A stretch of DNA of 64,000 nt from Alphaproteobacteria bacterium (GTDB lineage Bacteria > Pseudomonadota > Alphaproteobacteria > Rhizobiales > Rhizobiaceae). Shown piece by piece: positions 46,780 to 55,570 of the stretch. Location: contig JAHJHT010000003.1 of the NCBI GenBank assembly GCA_018823835.1, positions 124,001 through 188,000 on the forward strand, given 5' to 3'. The position numbers were made by a program, and so were the translations under genes. The first letter of the stretch is position 1, and every line of letters begins with the position of its first letter. The notes under the pieces are model-generated. The model made no database searches and had not been told where the DNA came from. It was given only the letters and a program-made list of their open reading frames with translations.

Positions 46780-49086
46780 ATGACCGTCGCAACTCCGAAA
46801 TTCGGCATGGGCGCGTCGGTCCTGCGTCTCGAGGACCAGGCCTTCATCACCGGCCAGGGACGCTATACGGACGACATCGCGCCGGAGGGCCTGCTGCACG
46901 GCTACGTGCTGCGCTCGCCGGTCGCAAAGGCGAGCTTCAAGATCGGTTCGCTGGATGACGCCAGGGCCGCGCCCGGCGTGCACCTCGTGCTTGCCGGCGA
47001 GGACGTCGCCGCTCTCGGCGCGCTCAAGTCGGGCGTCATGCAGCGCCAGCCGGATGGTTCGCGAGCCCCCACCCGCGACATTCCGATCCTCTGCCGCGAG
47101 CGGGTCAACCATGTCGGCGACGCCGTCGCCTTCATCGTCGCCGAATCGCGCGAACTGGCGCAGGACGCCTCCGAACTGATCGAAGTGGATTACGACAGCG
47201 AGGAGGCTGCCTCTGCCACCGCGACCGCTCTCGATCCCGGGACGCCGCTTGTCTGGCCCGAGCTTGGCAGCAACCGCGCCTTCACCTACCGCTTCGGAGA
47301 CCGCGAGAAATCCGACGCCGCCTTTGCCGGGGCCGACAAGGTCACGCGCGTCGAGTTCCACAACAACCGGCTGGTCTGCAACTACATGGAACCGCGCTCG
47401 GCCATCGCCGAGTGGCGTGCCGACGAGGACCGCTTCGTGCTGACCACCGGCTCGCAGGGCGTGCATTCCATGCAGACCGTGCTGGCGGCGATGTTCAAGA
47501 TCGACAAGCAGAAGCTGCGCGTCGTGACGCCGGACGTCGGCGGCGGCTTCGGCACCAAGGGCTTCGTCTACCGCGAGCACGCGCTGGTCATCGAGGCCGC
47601 GCGGTTGCTCGACAGGCCCGTCAAATGGGCGAGCGACCGCACAGAGCATTTCCTGACCGACGCGCACGGCCGCGACAATGTCGTGGCGGCGGAAATGGCG
47701 ATGGACAAGGACGGCCGCTTCCTGTCGCTCAAGGTCGACATGAAGGCCAATCTCGGTGCCTACATCTCGCAATACGGCCCCTTCATCCCCTATGTAGGCG
47801 CCACCATGTCGACCGGCGTCTACGACATCCAGGCGCTCGATGTCGAAATCGCCGGCGTCTACACCAACACCACGCCCGTCGACGCCTATCGCGGCGCCGG
47901 GCGGCCCGAGGCGGCGCTGCTGCTGGAGAAGCTGGTCGATGCCTGCGCCCGCGACATCGGCATCGGCCGTGAGGAAATCCGCCGCCGCAATTTCATCAAG
48001 CCCGAGCAGTTCCCCTACCGCACCCAGACCAACAGGCTCTACGACGTCGGTGAGTTCGACGGCCACATGACCCAGGCTCTCGAGCGCTCGGACTGGAACG
48101 GCTTCGAGGCGCGGCTGGCTGCTGCGAAGGCCGAGGGCAAGATCCGCGGCATCGGCATGGCGACCTATATCGAGGCCTGCGCCTTCGCCGGCTCGGAGCC
48201 TGCCCATGTCGAGTTGAACGGCGACGGCACGGTGACGCTGAAGATCGGCACCCAGACCAACGGCCAGGGCCACGCGACGGCCTATGCCCAGTTCATCGCA
48301 GAGAAGCTCAACATCGGCATTGACCGCATCAAGATGCTGCAGGGCGACACCGACGACCTGCCGTCGGGCGGCGGCACCGGCGGCTCGCGCTCGATCCCGC
48401 TCGGTGGTGTCTCCGCGTCGCGGGCGGGTGAGGCGCTCGCCGAAAAGATCCGCAAGATCGCTGCCGACGAACTCGAGGCCTCGGCTGCCGACATCGAGCT
48501 CGAAGACGGCTCGGCGCGCATCGTCGGCACTGACCGGACGATGACCTTCTCCGACATTGCCAAGGCGGCCAAGCAGCCCGACGATCTCAAGGGTTTTGGC
48601 GAATTCGTGCAGGAGGAGGCAACCTATCCGAACGGCACGCATGTCTGCGAGGTCGAGATCGACCCCGAGACGGGCCTGACCAAGATCGTTCGCTACACCA
48701 TCGTCGACGATTTCGGCGTCACGGTGAACCCGATCCTCCTCGCCGGCCAGATGCATGGCGGCGTCGTTCAGGGCATCGGCCAGGCGCTGGTCGAGGACAC
48801 CGTCTATGGCGAGGATGGCCAGCTCCTGACGGCCAGCTTCATGGACTACGCCATGCCGCGCGCCGACGACGTGCCCTTCTTCAGCTTCGAGACGCGCAAC
48901 GTGCCCTCGACCACCAACGCCATGGGCATCAAGGGCGCGGGCGAGGCCGGCACGATTGGCGCCGGGCCTGCCGTACTCAACGCGGTGACCGATGCGCTCT
49001 ACAGGGAATACGGCATCGGCCATATCGAGATGCCGGCAACGCCCGCCCGCATCTGGTCTGCGATCCAGGCAGCCGGCCGGAAGTGA
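46780..49086 (+). CDS. xanthine dehydrogenase family molybdopterin-binding subunit (CoxL-like, form II)
   Basis: A 768-aa molybdenum hydroxylase large subunit. It begins MTVATPKFGMGASVLRLED (AGAGG 8 bases upstream), has the N-terminal a/b hammerhead domain (GRYTDDIAPEGLLHGYVLRS) and the Mo-binding domain with GGGFGTKGF, the AYRGAGRPEA loop of form II (not the AYRCSFR of true CO dehydrogenase), and GIKGAGEAGTIGA near the end. The partner FAD and 2Fe-2S subunits are not adjacent, so the substrate is unknown and the partners must be elsewhere. A transporter gene overlaps its stop. Confidence 0.9.
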   Translation: MTVATPKFGMGASVLRLEDQAFITGQGRYTDDIAPEGLLHGYVLRSPVAKASFKIGSLDDARAAPGVHLVLAGEDVAALGALKSGVMQRQPDGSRAPTRDIPILCRERVNHVGDAVAFIVAESRELAQDASELIEVDYDSEEAASATATALDPGTPLVWPELGSNRAFTYRFGDREKSDAAFAGADKVTRVEFHNNRLVCNYMEPRSAIAEWRADEDRFVLTTGSQGVHSMQTVLAAMFKIDKQKLRVVTPDVGGGFGTKGFVYREHALVIEAARLLDRPVKWASDRTEHFLTDAHGRDNVVAAEMAMDKDGRFLSLKVDMKANLGAYISQYGPFIPYVGATMSTGVYDIQALDVEIAGVYTNTTPVDAYRGAGRPEAALLLEKLVDACARDIGIGREEIRRRNFIKPEQFPYRTQTNRLYDVGEFDGHMTQALERSDWNGFEARLAAAKAEGKIRGIGMATYIEACAFAGSEPAHVELNGDGTVTLKIGTQTNGQGHATAYAQFIAEKLNIGIDRIKMLQGDTDDLPSGGGTGGSRSIPLGGVSASRAGEALAEKIRKIAADELEASAADIELEDGSARIVGTDRTMTFSDIAKAAKQPDDLKGFGEFVQEEATYPNGTHVCEVEIDPETGLTKIVRYTIVDDFGVTVNPILLAGQMHGGVVQGIGQALVEDTVYGEDGQLLTASFMDYAMPRADDVPFFSFETRNVPSTTNAMGIKGAGEAGTIGAGPAVLNAVTDALYREYGIGHIEMPATPARIWSAIQAAGRK

Positions 49087-50027
49087 CGCCGGGCGGCCAT
49101 CACGTCTCCAACCCGCTGGTCGGCATTGGCCTGAAGATCGTTTCAGTCGCCTTCTTCGTCGGCATGCAGACCTGCATCAAGGCTTCGGGGCAATTGCCGG
49201 CCGGGCAGATCGTCTTCTTTCGCTCCTTCTTCGCGATCATCCCGATCATCGCCTATCTCGCCTACAGGCGCGAACTGCGGACGGCGATGCACACAGCCCG
49301 GCCGCTCGGCCAGATCTTTCGCGGGCTGGTCGGCGTTTCGTCCATGGGGCTCGGCTTCTTCGCGCTGACGCGGCTGCCGCTGCCGGAGGCCGTCACGCTC
49401 GGTTACGCGCAGCCGCTGCTCGTGGTGGTGTTCAGCGCGCTTTTCCTCGGCGAGGTGATCCGCGTATACCGCTGGAGCGCCGTCTGCGTCGGCCTCGTCG
49501 GCATTGCCGTCATTTCCTGGCCGACCCTGACGCTTTTCCGCTCGGGCGGCGCCCTCGGCAACGAGGAATTCGTCGGCATGATCGCCGTTCTCGCCGCTGC
49601 CGCCATTGCGGCCGTCGCAGTGCTCCTGGTGCGCGACCTCGTGCGCACCGAGAGGGCGGCGACCATCGTGCTCTGGTTCTCGTTGACGGCGAGCTGCATG
49701 GCGCTGCTGTCGATCCCCTTCGGCTGGCAGGCCGTGTCGACGCAGCAGGTGCTGCTGCTGATCCTGTCCGGCATCTTCGGTGGCCTTGGCCAGATCCTGA
49801 TGACAACGGCTTACCGTCATGCCGAAGCTTCGACGGTAGCGCCCTTCGAATACACCTCGATGCTGCTCGCCATCGCCATCGGCTATCTCGCCTTCGGCAA
49901 CATCCCGACGCTCTATACGCTGGTCGGCGGCACCATCGTCATCGGTGCCGGCATCTTCATCGTCTGGCGCGAGCGCCAGCTCGGCATCGAGCGCAAGGCA
50001 GCGATCAGGGTGACCCCGCCCGAATAG
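49083..50027 (+). CDS. DMT/EamA family transporter
   Basis: A 314-aa protein with about ten transmembrane helices in two EamA repeats (FFRSFFAIIPIIAYLAYRRE, GFFALTRLPLPEAVTLGYAQ; AEASTVAPFEYTSMLLAIAI). Members export or import small metabolites. It starts at GTG 49083, overlapping the molybdoprotein stop by 4 bases, so the two are coupled and may share a substrate. An internal GTG (VSNPLVG) is an alternative start. Confidence 0.88.
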   Translation: MTPGGHHVSNPLVGIGLKIVSVAFFVGMQTCIKASGQLPAGQIVFFRSFFAIIPIIAYLAYRRELRTAMHTARPLGQIFRGLVGVSSMGLGFFALTRLPLPEAVTLGYAQPLLVVVFSALFLGEVIRVYRWSAVCVGLVGIAVISWPTLTLFRSGGALGNEEFVGMIAVLAAAAIAAVAVLLVRDLVRTERAATIVLWFSLTASCMALLSIPFGWQAVSTQQVLLLILSGIFGGLGQILMTTAYRHAEASTVAPFEYTSMLLAIAIGYLAFGNIPTLYTLVGGTIVIGAGIFIVWRERQLGIERKAAIRVTPPE

Positions 50028-50148
50028 CTGTCGGCGAACCTCGACGGATACTCAACCAATGAGGGTATTAAATTAACGATGTTACTTCAGGTTGATCGTC
50101 TGACTGCGGTGTGAGACCATTCTGCAGGGATGGTTGCGGGAGAATCAA

Positions 50149-50295
50149 ATGAACTCGTTTCTGGCGTCGCTTGCCATCTTCACTCTTGTGCTGACCGGCG
50201 TTGCCGGAGCCCACGGAGGTGGCTGCCGCAAGAGTTCGCCGCCAGGCCAGTGCTGCCACATGGACAACAGCAAGGGCCGGGTCCACTGCCACTGA
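50149..50295 (+). CDS. 48-aa secreted Cys/His-rich protein
   Basis: A signal peptide (MNSFLASLAIFTLVLTGVAG, cleavage near AGA-H) is followed by a mature peptide of about 27 residues with four Cys and four His (HGGGCRKSSPPGQCCHMDNS then KGRVHCH). GGGAGA lies 6 bases before the ATG. The spacing suggests a metal-binding or disulfide-linked periplasmic peptide. No family was recognised with certainty. It stands alone between the DMT gene and the convergent glycosylase gene. Confidence 0.65.
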   Translation: MNSFLASLAIFTLVLTGVAGAHGGGCRKSSPPGQCCHMDNSKGRVHCH

Positions 50296-50345
50296 CGCTT
50301 TCCGACCGGAAGTAACGTCGGCGTCTTGCTGTCCGCTTTGGCAGT

Positions 50346-51200
50346 TCAGGAAAGCGACCGGAGCTTCGCCTTCACCTCGAGAAAATCTCGCCAGGCGAGC
50401 TTCTTGTGGGCCGGGTTCCTGAGCAGATAGGCCGGGTGGAGAGTCGGCATGGTGGGGATCGCCACCTGCGCGGCCGTGGTGTGGACGCTCCACTTGCCGC
50501 GCAGCCGCAGGATGCCTTCCGACGTCCTGAGCAGCAGCTTGGCCGAGGGCCCGCCGAGGGTCACCAGCACCTTGGGATTGGCGAGCTCGATCTGCCGCTC
50601 GATGAAGGGCCGGCAGATTTCCGTCTCCTGCGGCGTTGGCGTGCGGTTGCCTGGCGGCCGCCAGGGAATGACGTTGGCGATATAGGCCGATTGCCGGTCG
50701 AGCCCGATGGCCGCGAGGATGCGATCAAGCAACTGCCCCGAGCGTCCGACGAAGGGCAGGCCCTCGAGATCCTCGTCGCGGCCCGGCGCTTCACCCACCA
50801 GCATGACGTCGGCCTCGGGATTGCCGTCGGAGAAGACCAGGTTCTTGGCGGTTGTCTTGAGATTGCAGCCGTCGAAATCGGCAAGCTGCTGGCGAAGCTC
50901 CTCGAGCGTTCGCGCCTCGCTGGCCCGCTGGCGCGCCAGCGCGATCTGCGTCTCGTCGGGCACGGCAGCGGTCGCTGCGGGCCGTGGCGGTGCCGCCATG
51001 GCCGGCTGGCGCTGCGTCGCGCTTCTGTCCTCGGCCACTGGAGGCGCAACCGCGGCTGCCGCGGCCTGCTGTGCGGCGCGCTCGGCTTCGGCGAAGCGGT
51101 CGGGGGCCTCCTCGACCAGCGCATCGTCGACGCCGGCCTCGGCATAGAAGGCAAGCAGCTCGCGCAGGCCGGGAGCGCTATCGTCGGGTTCGAGAGTCAT
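50346..51200 (-). CDS. uracil-DNA glycosylase, family 4-like
   Basis: A 284-aa protein. After an Ala/Pro-rich N-terminal extension (about 1-95) comes the glycosylase domain with the GEAPGRDED catalytic motif, GLPFVGRSGQLLDRIL, NVIPWRPPGNRTPT and the C-terminal HPAYLLRNPAHK. It should remove uracil from DNA. In classical family 4 enzymes four Cys bind a 4Fe-4S cluster; here only two of them (GCNL and EICRPF) remain, with the KCRPP cysteine replaced by Trp. It may therefore lack the cluster, as in a known alphaproteobacterial subgroup. Convergent with the 48-aa gene. Confidence 0.88.
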   Translation of the reverse strand: MTLEPDDSAPGLRELLAFYAEAGVDDALVEEAPDRFAEAERAAQQAAAAAVAPPVAEDRSATQRQPAMAAPPRPAATAAVPDETQIALARQRASEARTLEELRQQLADFDGCNLKTTAKNLVFSDGNPEADVMLVGEAPGRDEDLEGLPFVGRSGQLLDRILAAIGLDRQSAYIANVIPWRPPGNRTPTPQETEICRPFIERQIELANPKVLVTLGGPSAKLLLRTSEGILRLRGKWSVHTTAAQVAIPTMPTLHPAYLLRNPAHKKLAWRDFLEVKAKLRSLS

Positions 51201-51236
51201 GCCGGACAGTTTACCGCAAATGGCGCTTTTGCAAGG

Positions 51237-51893
51237 TCACGAAGACGGAATGCGCGGGTCCTGCGCCAGAAAAAACTCCCAGCGCGGCGTGAAGTCGGTG
51301 ATCATGAAGCGGAAGGTCCCACTTTCCAGGTGATCGATCTTGCCGTTCCTGAAAAGCAGCCTGTCGTAGGGCTCGAAGTCGCGGCTGTATTCCCGGAAAT
51401 TGGGCGACGAGATGTTCTCGCTCTCGGTGCGCCGCTGGTCGAAGGAGAGGCCGTCGCCGAAGATGCTTGCCTCGTGCAGGCGTTCCTGCAGTTCGAACTC
51501 GAACTCGATCCAGGGCAGCTTGCTGTTGTTGAGCATCTCGATCTGCACGTGCAGGAAGCCGCTCGCATAAAGGCCGCTCTGGTCGAAGGGACGGATCGGC
51601 TTGATCGTGCGGATGACCATGGTCACCGGCGTCGCCGAGTTCAACTCCTCGTGGATCACGATCGGATCTTCCCGCGTACCGACGCCCGACGCGCCGGTGA
51701 TGCGAAAGCCGCCGAGTTCGTCGGAAAAGCTGTAGGCGCCGGTCTCCCAGCGCCCTGCCGCATCCTGGGCCCTTGCCGCGTCCGGAACGGCAAGGCCGAG
51801 CGCGGTTGCTGCCCAGAAGGCAGCGCGGACCGTCGCGCGGCGACGGCTAGTCGGGAAAATTGCATTGTTGCGGAAGGTCTCAGCATGCCGCAT
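51237..51893 (-). CDS. exported hypothetical protein
   Basis: A 218-aa protein from ATG 51893 with a twin-Arg-like basic N-terminus (SRRRATVRAAFWAATALGLA) and signal cleavage near ARA-Q, then a beta-rich domain (GRWETGAYSFSDELGGFRIT, FLHVQIEMLNNSKLPWIEFE, REYSRDFEPYDRLLFRNGKI). The frame continues upstream to 51980, but those residues look unstructured. I do not recognise the family. It ends 36 bases upstream of the glycosylase start on the same strand, so the two genes may be cotranscribed. Confidence 0.7.
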   Translation of the reverse strand: MRHAETFRNNAIFPTSRRRATVRAAFWAATALGLAVPDAARAQDAAGRWETGAYSFSDELGGFRITGASGVGTREDPIVIHEELNSATPVTMVIRTIKPIRPFDQSGLYASGFLHVQIEMLNNSKLPWIEFEFELQERLHEASIFGDGLSFDQRRTESENISSPNFREYSRDFEPYDRLLFRNGKIDHLESGTFRFMITDFTPRWEFFLAQDPRIPSS

Positions 51894-52109
51894 TGCGCCA
51901 GTATGGACGACAAGCGCCATTCCGAACAAACAAATAAACGTTCGCTGGCGCAGCCTCGCCGGGCAGGGCCGCTTCAGCAACAGCGCGTCAGCCTTTCAGA
52001 TCGTATCGATTGAATGAAAATGCGGGCAGTTTCGCGCCGCGTCCGGATGCGCTAAGGAGCCACTGAGCCAGCAAAGCGCCAGACAGGCAGAGCCAGTGCG
52101 GAGAAGTTG

Positions 52110-53789
52110 ATGAGTGAGATTGAACGCGAGAGCATGGAATTCGACGTTGTCGTGGTAGGCGCCGGGCCGGCCGGCCTGGCCGCCGCGATCCGGCTGAAAC
52201 AGGTCAATCCCGAGCTCTCCGTCGTGGTGCTTGAAAAGGGCGCCGAGGTAGGCGCGCATATCCTGTCGGGTGCCGTCGTCGATCCGGTCGGCATCGACCG
52301 CCTGCTTCCCGGCTGGCGCGACGAGGCGGACCATCCCTTCAAGACACCGGTGACAGACGATCATTTCCTGCTGCTCGGGCAGAAGAGCTCGCTGCGCATC
52401 CCCAATTTCCTGATGCCGCCGCTGATGAACAACCACGGCAACTTCACCGTCTCGCTCGGCAATGTCTGCCGCTGGCTGGCCGGCAAGGCCGAGGCACTGG
52501 GCGTCGAGGTCTATCCGGGCTTTGCCGCGCGCGAGGTTCTCTACAATGACGATGGTGCCGCCATCGGCGTCGTCACCGGCGACATGGGCGTTCAGCGCGA
52601 TGGCACGCCGGGGCCGGGCTTTGCCCCGGGCATGGCGCTGCTCGGCAAGTACGTCCTGATCGGCGAGGGCGCGCGCGGTTCGCTGGCCAAGCAGCTGATT
52701 TCAAAGTTCAACCTCTCGGAGGGCCGCGAGCCCGGAAAATACGGCATCGGCCTCAAGGAGCTCTGGCAGGTCAAGCCGGAGAACCACAAGCCCGGCCTCG
52801 TGCAGCATTCCTTTGGTTGGCCGCTCGACATGAAGACCGGCGGCGGTTCCTTCCTCTATCACCTCGAGGACAACCAGGTGGCGGTCGGCTTCGTCGTCCA
52901 CCTGAACTACAAGAACCCCTGGCTGTCGCCCTTCGACGAGTTCCAGCGCTTCAAGACGCATCCCGCGATCCGCGGCACCTTCGACGGCGCCAAGCGCATT
53001 TCCTACGGCGCGCGCGCCATCACCGAGGGTGGTTTCCAGTCCGTGCCGAAGCTCTGCTTCCCGGGCGGTGCGCTGATCGGCTGCTCGGCTGGTTTCGTCA
53101 ACGTTCCGCGCATCAAGGGTTCTCACAACGCGGTGCTGTCGGGCATGCTAGCGGCAGAGCATGTTGCCGACGCCATTGCAGGCGGCCGTGCCAATGATGA
53201 GCTGGCAAGCTATGAGGCGGCGTGGCGCGACACCGACATCGGCAAGGACCTCAAGAAGGTGCGCAACGTGAAGCCGCTCTGGTCGCGCTTCGGCACCATC
53301 ATCGGCGTCGGCCTCGGCGGCCTCGACATGTGGCTGAACACGCTGTTCGGCGTCTCGCCCTTCGGCACGATGAAACACGGCAAGGCCGACTTCCAGTCGC
53401 TCGAACCCGCCTCGCAGCATGAGAAGATCGTCTATCCCAAGGCCGACGGCGTGCTGACCTTTGACAAGCTGTCCTCTGTCTTCCTGTCGAACACCAACCA
53501 CGAGGAAGACCAGCCGGTTCACCTGCAGGTCGCCGACATGGAGCTTCAGAAGCGCTCCGAGCACGACGTCTTCGGCGGACCCTCCACCCGTTATTGCCCG
53601 GCGGCGGTCTACGAGTGGGTGGACGCCGACGGCAACGCCGCTGCCGACCCGTCGGCCAAGGATGTGACCTTCGTCATCAACGCCCAGAACTGCGTCCACT
53701 GCAAGACCTGCGACATCAAGGATCCCAATCAGAACATCAACTGGGTGCCGCCGCAGGGCGGCGAAGGGCCGGTCTATCCGAACATGTGA
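52110..53789 (+). CDS. electron transfer flavoprotein-ubiquinone oxidoreductase
   Basis: A 559-aa membrane-associated enzyme moving electrons from ETF (beta-oxidation, amino acid oxidation) to ubiquinone. The FAD-binding motif VVVVGAGPAGLAAAIRL lies at about residues 13-29, LSGAVVDP and the GGGSFLYHLEDNQVAVGFV block follow, and the C-terminal 4Fe-4S domain carries the cysteines in RYCPAAVYEW and NCVHCKTCDIKDP. ATG 52110 is used rather than the TTG three bases earlier. It stands alone, divergent from the exported-protein gene. Confidence 0.95.
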   Translation: MSEIERESMEFDVVVVGAGPAGLAAAIRLKQVNPELSVVVLEKGAEVGAHILSGAVVDPVGIDRLLPGWRDEADHPFKTPVTDDHFLLLGQKSSLRIPNFLMPPLMNNHGNFTVSLGNVCRWLAGKAEALGVEVYPGFAAREVLYNDDGAAIGVVTGDMGVQRDGTPGPGFAPGMALLGKYVLIGEGARGSLAKQLISKFNLSEGREPGKYGIGLKELWQVKPENHKPGLVQHSFGWPLDMKTGGGSFLYHLEDNQVAVGFVVHLNYKNPWLSPFDEFQRFKTHPAIRGTFDGAKRISYGARAITEGGFQSVPKLCFPGGALIGCSAGFVNVPRIKGSHNAVLSGMLAAEHVADAIAGGRANDELASYEAAWRDTDIGKDLKKVRNVKPLWSRFGTIIGVGLGGLDMWLNTLFGVSPFGTMKHGKADFQSLEPASQHEKIVYPKADGVLTFDKLSSVFLSNTNHEEDQPVHLQVADMELQKRSEHDVFGGPSTRYCPAAVYEWVDADGNAAADPSAKDVTFVINAQNCVHCKTCDIKDPNQNINWVPPQGGEGPVYPNM

Positions 53790-53858
53790 CGGCGGGGCCA
53801 AACCGCGATTGATCCTGTCGCCGCGATGTGCTGTCCTAGCGCATCCGGAGACATCCCG

Positions 53859-54467
53859 ATGCGGCTTTTCGCATGGACCTTGGCAGCTCTGCTTGCCGTC
53901 TGCGTCGGGGTCCCCGGCCAGGCGTCGGCATCCGTCACGGTCAAGGAAAAGACCGTCCACTACCGGATCAGCGGGGTTACCGGCGTCGCGCTGCTCAAGG
54001 CCATGGACCGCCGCGGCCCCAAGCATGGCTTCCGGACGCGCGCCATCGCGCAGACCAGCTACTCCCCAGCCTGGACCATCGAGTGGAGGGAGACGGCCAA
54101 GGACTGCCGCGTCGAGCGCGTCTCGGGCGTGGTCTCGGTCACCTACACCTTTCCACAGGCTGCCGATGCGCTCTCGCCGGGCATGAACCGGCGCTGGCGG
54201 GCGTTTCTGGCCGGCGTGACGAAGCACGAGCGGATGCATGGCAAGATCGCTACCCAGATGGCCAGGGCGGTGGAAAAGTCCATCTCACGCCTGAAGATCA
54301 GCAATGACCCCGGCTGCCGCAAGGCGCGCCGCGAGACCAAGCGCCGGATGGCCGAGATCTATGCCGACTACGAGCGGAAGCAGTACCGTTTCGACGCCCT
54401 GGAGCATCGCGAAGGCGGCAAGGTCGAGCGCCTGATTGATGCGCTGGTCCTGGCACCCGGCGTCTGA
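53859..54467 (+). CDS. DUF922 family putative Zn-dependent protease, exported
   Basis: A 202-aa protein with a signal peptide (1-24, cleavage near ASA-S) and a DUF922 domain: VHYRISGVTGVALLKAMDRR, CRVERVSGVVSVTYTFPQ, and the metal motif H-E-R-M-H in VTKHERMHGKIA (about residue 127). The family is predicted to be periplasmic zinc proteases, with unknown substrates. A Cys pair (KDCRVE, PGCRKA) may form a disulfide. Its stop lies 21 bases from that of the convergent phosphatase-family gene. Confidence 0.85.
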   Translation: MRLFAWTLAALLAVCVGVPGQASASVTVKEKTVHYRISGVTGVALLKAMDRRGPKHGFRTRAIAQTSYSPAWTIEWRETAKDCRVERVSGVVSVTYTFPQAADALSPGMNRRWRAFLAGVTKHERMHGKIATQMARAVEKSISRLKISNDPGCRKARRETKRRMAEIYADYERKQYRFDALEHREGGKVERLIDALVLAPGV

Positions 54468-54488
54468 CACCGCCGGTCGGCCAGAAGG

Positions 54489-55514
54489 TCAGGTGCCGCC
54501 CGGCGCCAGCGCTGCGGTGATCGACTGGGCCGGATCCACCGGCTTGCGCCTTGGCGGATCGAGCGAGAACTCGACCAGCACGGGCAGGTGGTCGGATCCC
54601 ACAGGCTCCAACCTCCGGGCCGAGTGCACGCGCACGTTGCCCTTGGCGAACACCTGGTCGATCGGCAGCCCGGTGAAGCGCAGGAATTCCGGCAACAGGC
54701 GGTAGTGCCACGTGGCGCCGATCGGACCGACCTGCCGCAGCCCGCCTGCTTCCGCGATCTGCTGGGCCGCGGCACTCCAGGGCGTTGCGTTGAGGTCGCC
54801 GGCAAGCAGCACCGTCTCCGGCAGGCCGGCGAGGTCCGCGGTCATCCCGGCGACCTGTTCCGCCTGGTCGAAGGGCCATGGCCAGTGCAGGTGCATGGCG
54901 GCGATGTCGAGCGGCCGGCCGCCGAAGTCGATTGTTGCGGTGGCGAAGGTGCCGCCGTCGATGCAGCGACCCTCGGCGCCTTGCGCGAAGGGCCGGAGCG
55001 ACAGGATCGTCACCCCGCCGGCATAATTGTCCATCGTGCAGACCAGCCTGTAGGGATAGGCGGCCTCCAGCAGCGCGATCTTCTTTGCCCACATGGCGGA
55101 GACCTCGTTGAGGGTCACCACGTCGGGCCGCTCCCGCGCGATCAGCGACAGCACCTTTTCCGGCTCGCGATTGTCGAAGCGCAGGTTGATCTGCAGCAGC
55201 CGGTAGACCGGCTCGTCGCCGTCGCGCGGCGCGAACGCCGCATGCACCGGACGCAGCCCCGGCAGGAAGGCGGCGCCCGTTACCGTCGTGATGGCGGCCA
55301 GGCCGAAGGCGATCGCCATCAGCGCCTCGCGCCGGAAGGCGCCGAGAAGAAGCGGCACCGCGCAGGCAACCAGCAATATGGCGAGATGAATCCTGAAATG
55401 GGCGAAGGAATCGAAAGCCGGATGCAGCCGGCCGAAAAAACCGGCGACCAGCGGCAGCGAAATGAGCACGACGAGCGCCAGGGCGGTCGCTCCGAGAACA
55501 GGCCTACGATCCAT
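54489..55514 (-). CDS. endonuclease/exonuclease/phosphatase family membrane protein
   Basis: A 341-aa protein. Three N-terminal membrane segments (about residues 8-27, 43-60 and 68-88) are followed by an EEP-fold domain: LLQINLRFDNREP, RPDVVTLNEVSAMW (catalytic Glu), AMHLHWPWPFDQAEQ, LLAGDLNATPWS and GSDHLPVLVEF near the C-terminus. All key EEP motifs (NE, GDLN, SDH) are present. The catalytic domain should face the periplasm. The substrate is unknown; related proteins cut phosphodiesters in nucleic acids or lipids. Confidence 0.88.
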   Translation of the reverse strand: MDRRPVLGATALALVVLISLPLVAGFFGRLHPAFDSFAHFRIHLAILLVACAVPLLLGAFRREALMAIAFGLAAITTVTGAAFLPGLRPVHAAFAPRDGDEPVYRLLQINLRFDNREPEKVLSLIARERPDVVTLNEVSAMWAKKIALLEAAYPYRLVCTMDNYAGGVTILSLRPFAQGAEGRCIDGGTFATATIDFGGRPLDIAAMHLHWPWPFDQAEQVAGMTADLAGLPETVLLAGDLNATPWSAAAQQIAEAGGLRQVGPIGATWHYRLLPEFLRFTGLPIDQVFAKGNVRVHSARRLEPVGSDHLPVLVEFSLDPPRRKPVDPAQSITAALAPGGT

Positions 55515-55570
55515 GGCGCTGTTTAGCGGCAGGAATGCGGTTCATTCAAGACACCACGACTTTCCGGCAC

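Noticed and set aside
46741..49023. 760-codon frame antisense to the molybdopterin subunit gene
   Set aside because: Same mirror-frame effect; composition and lack of motifs argue against coding.
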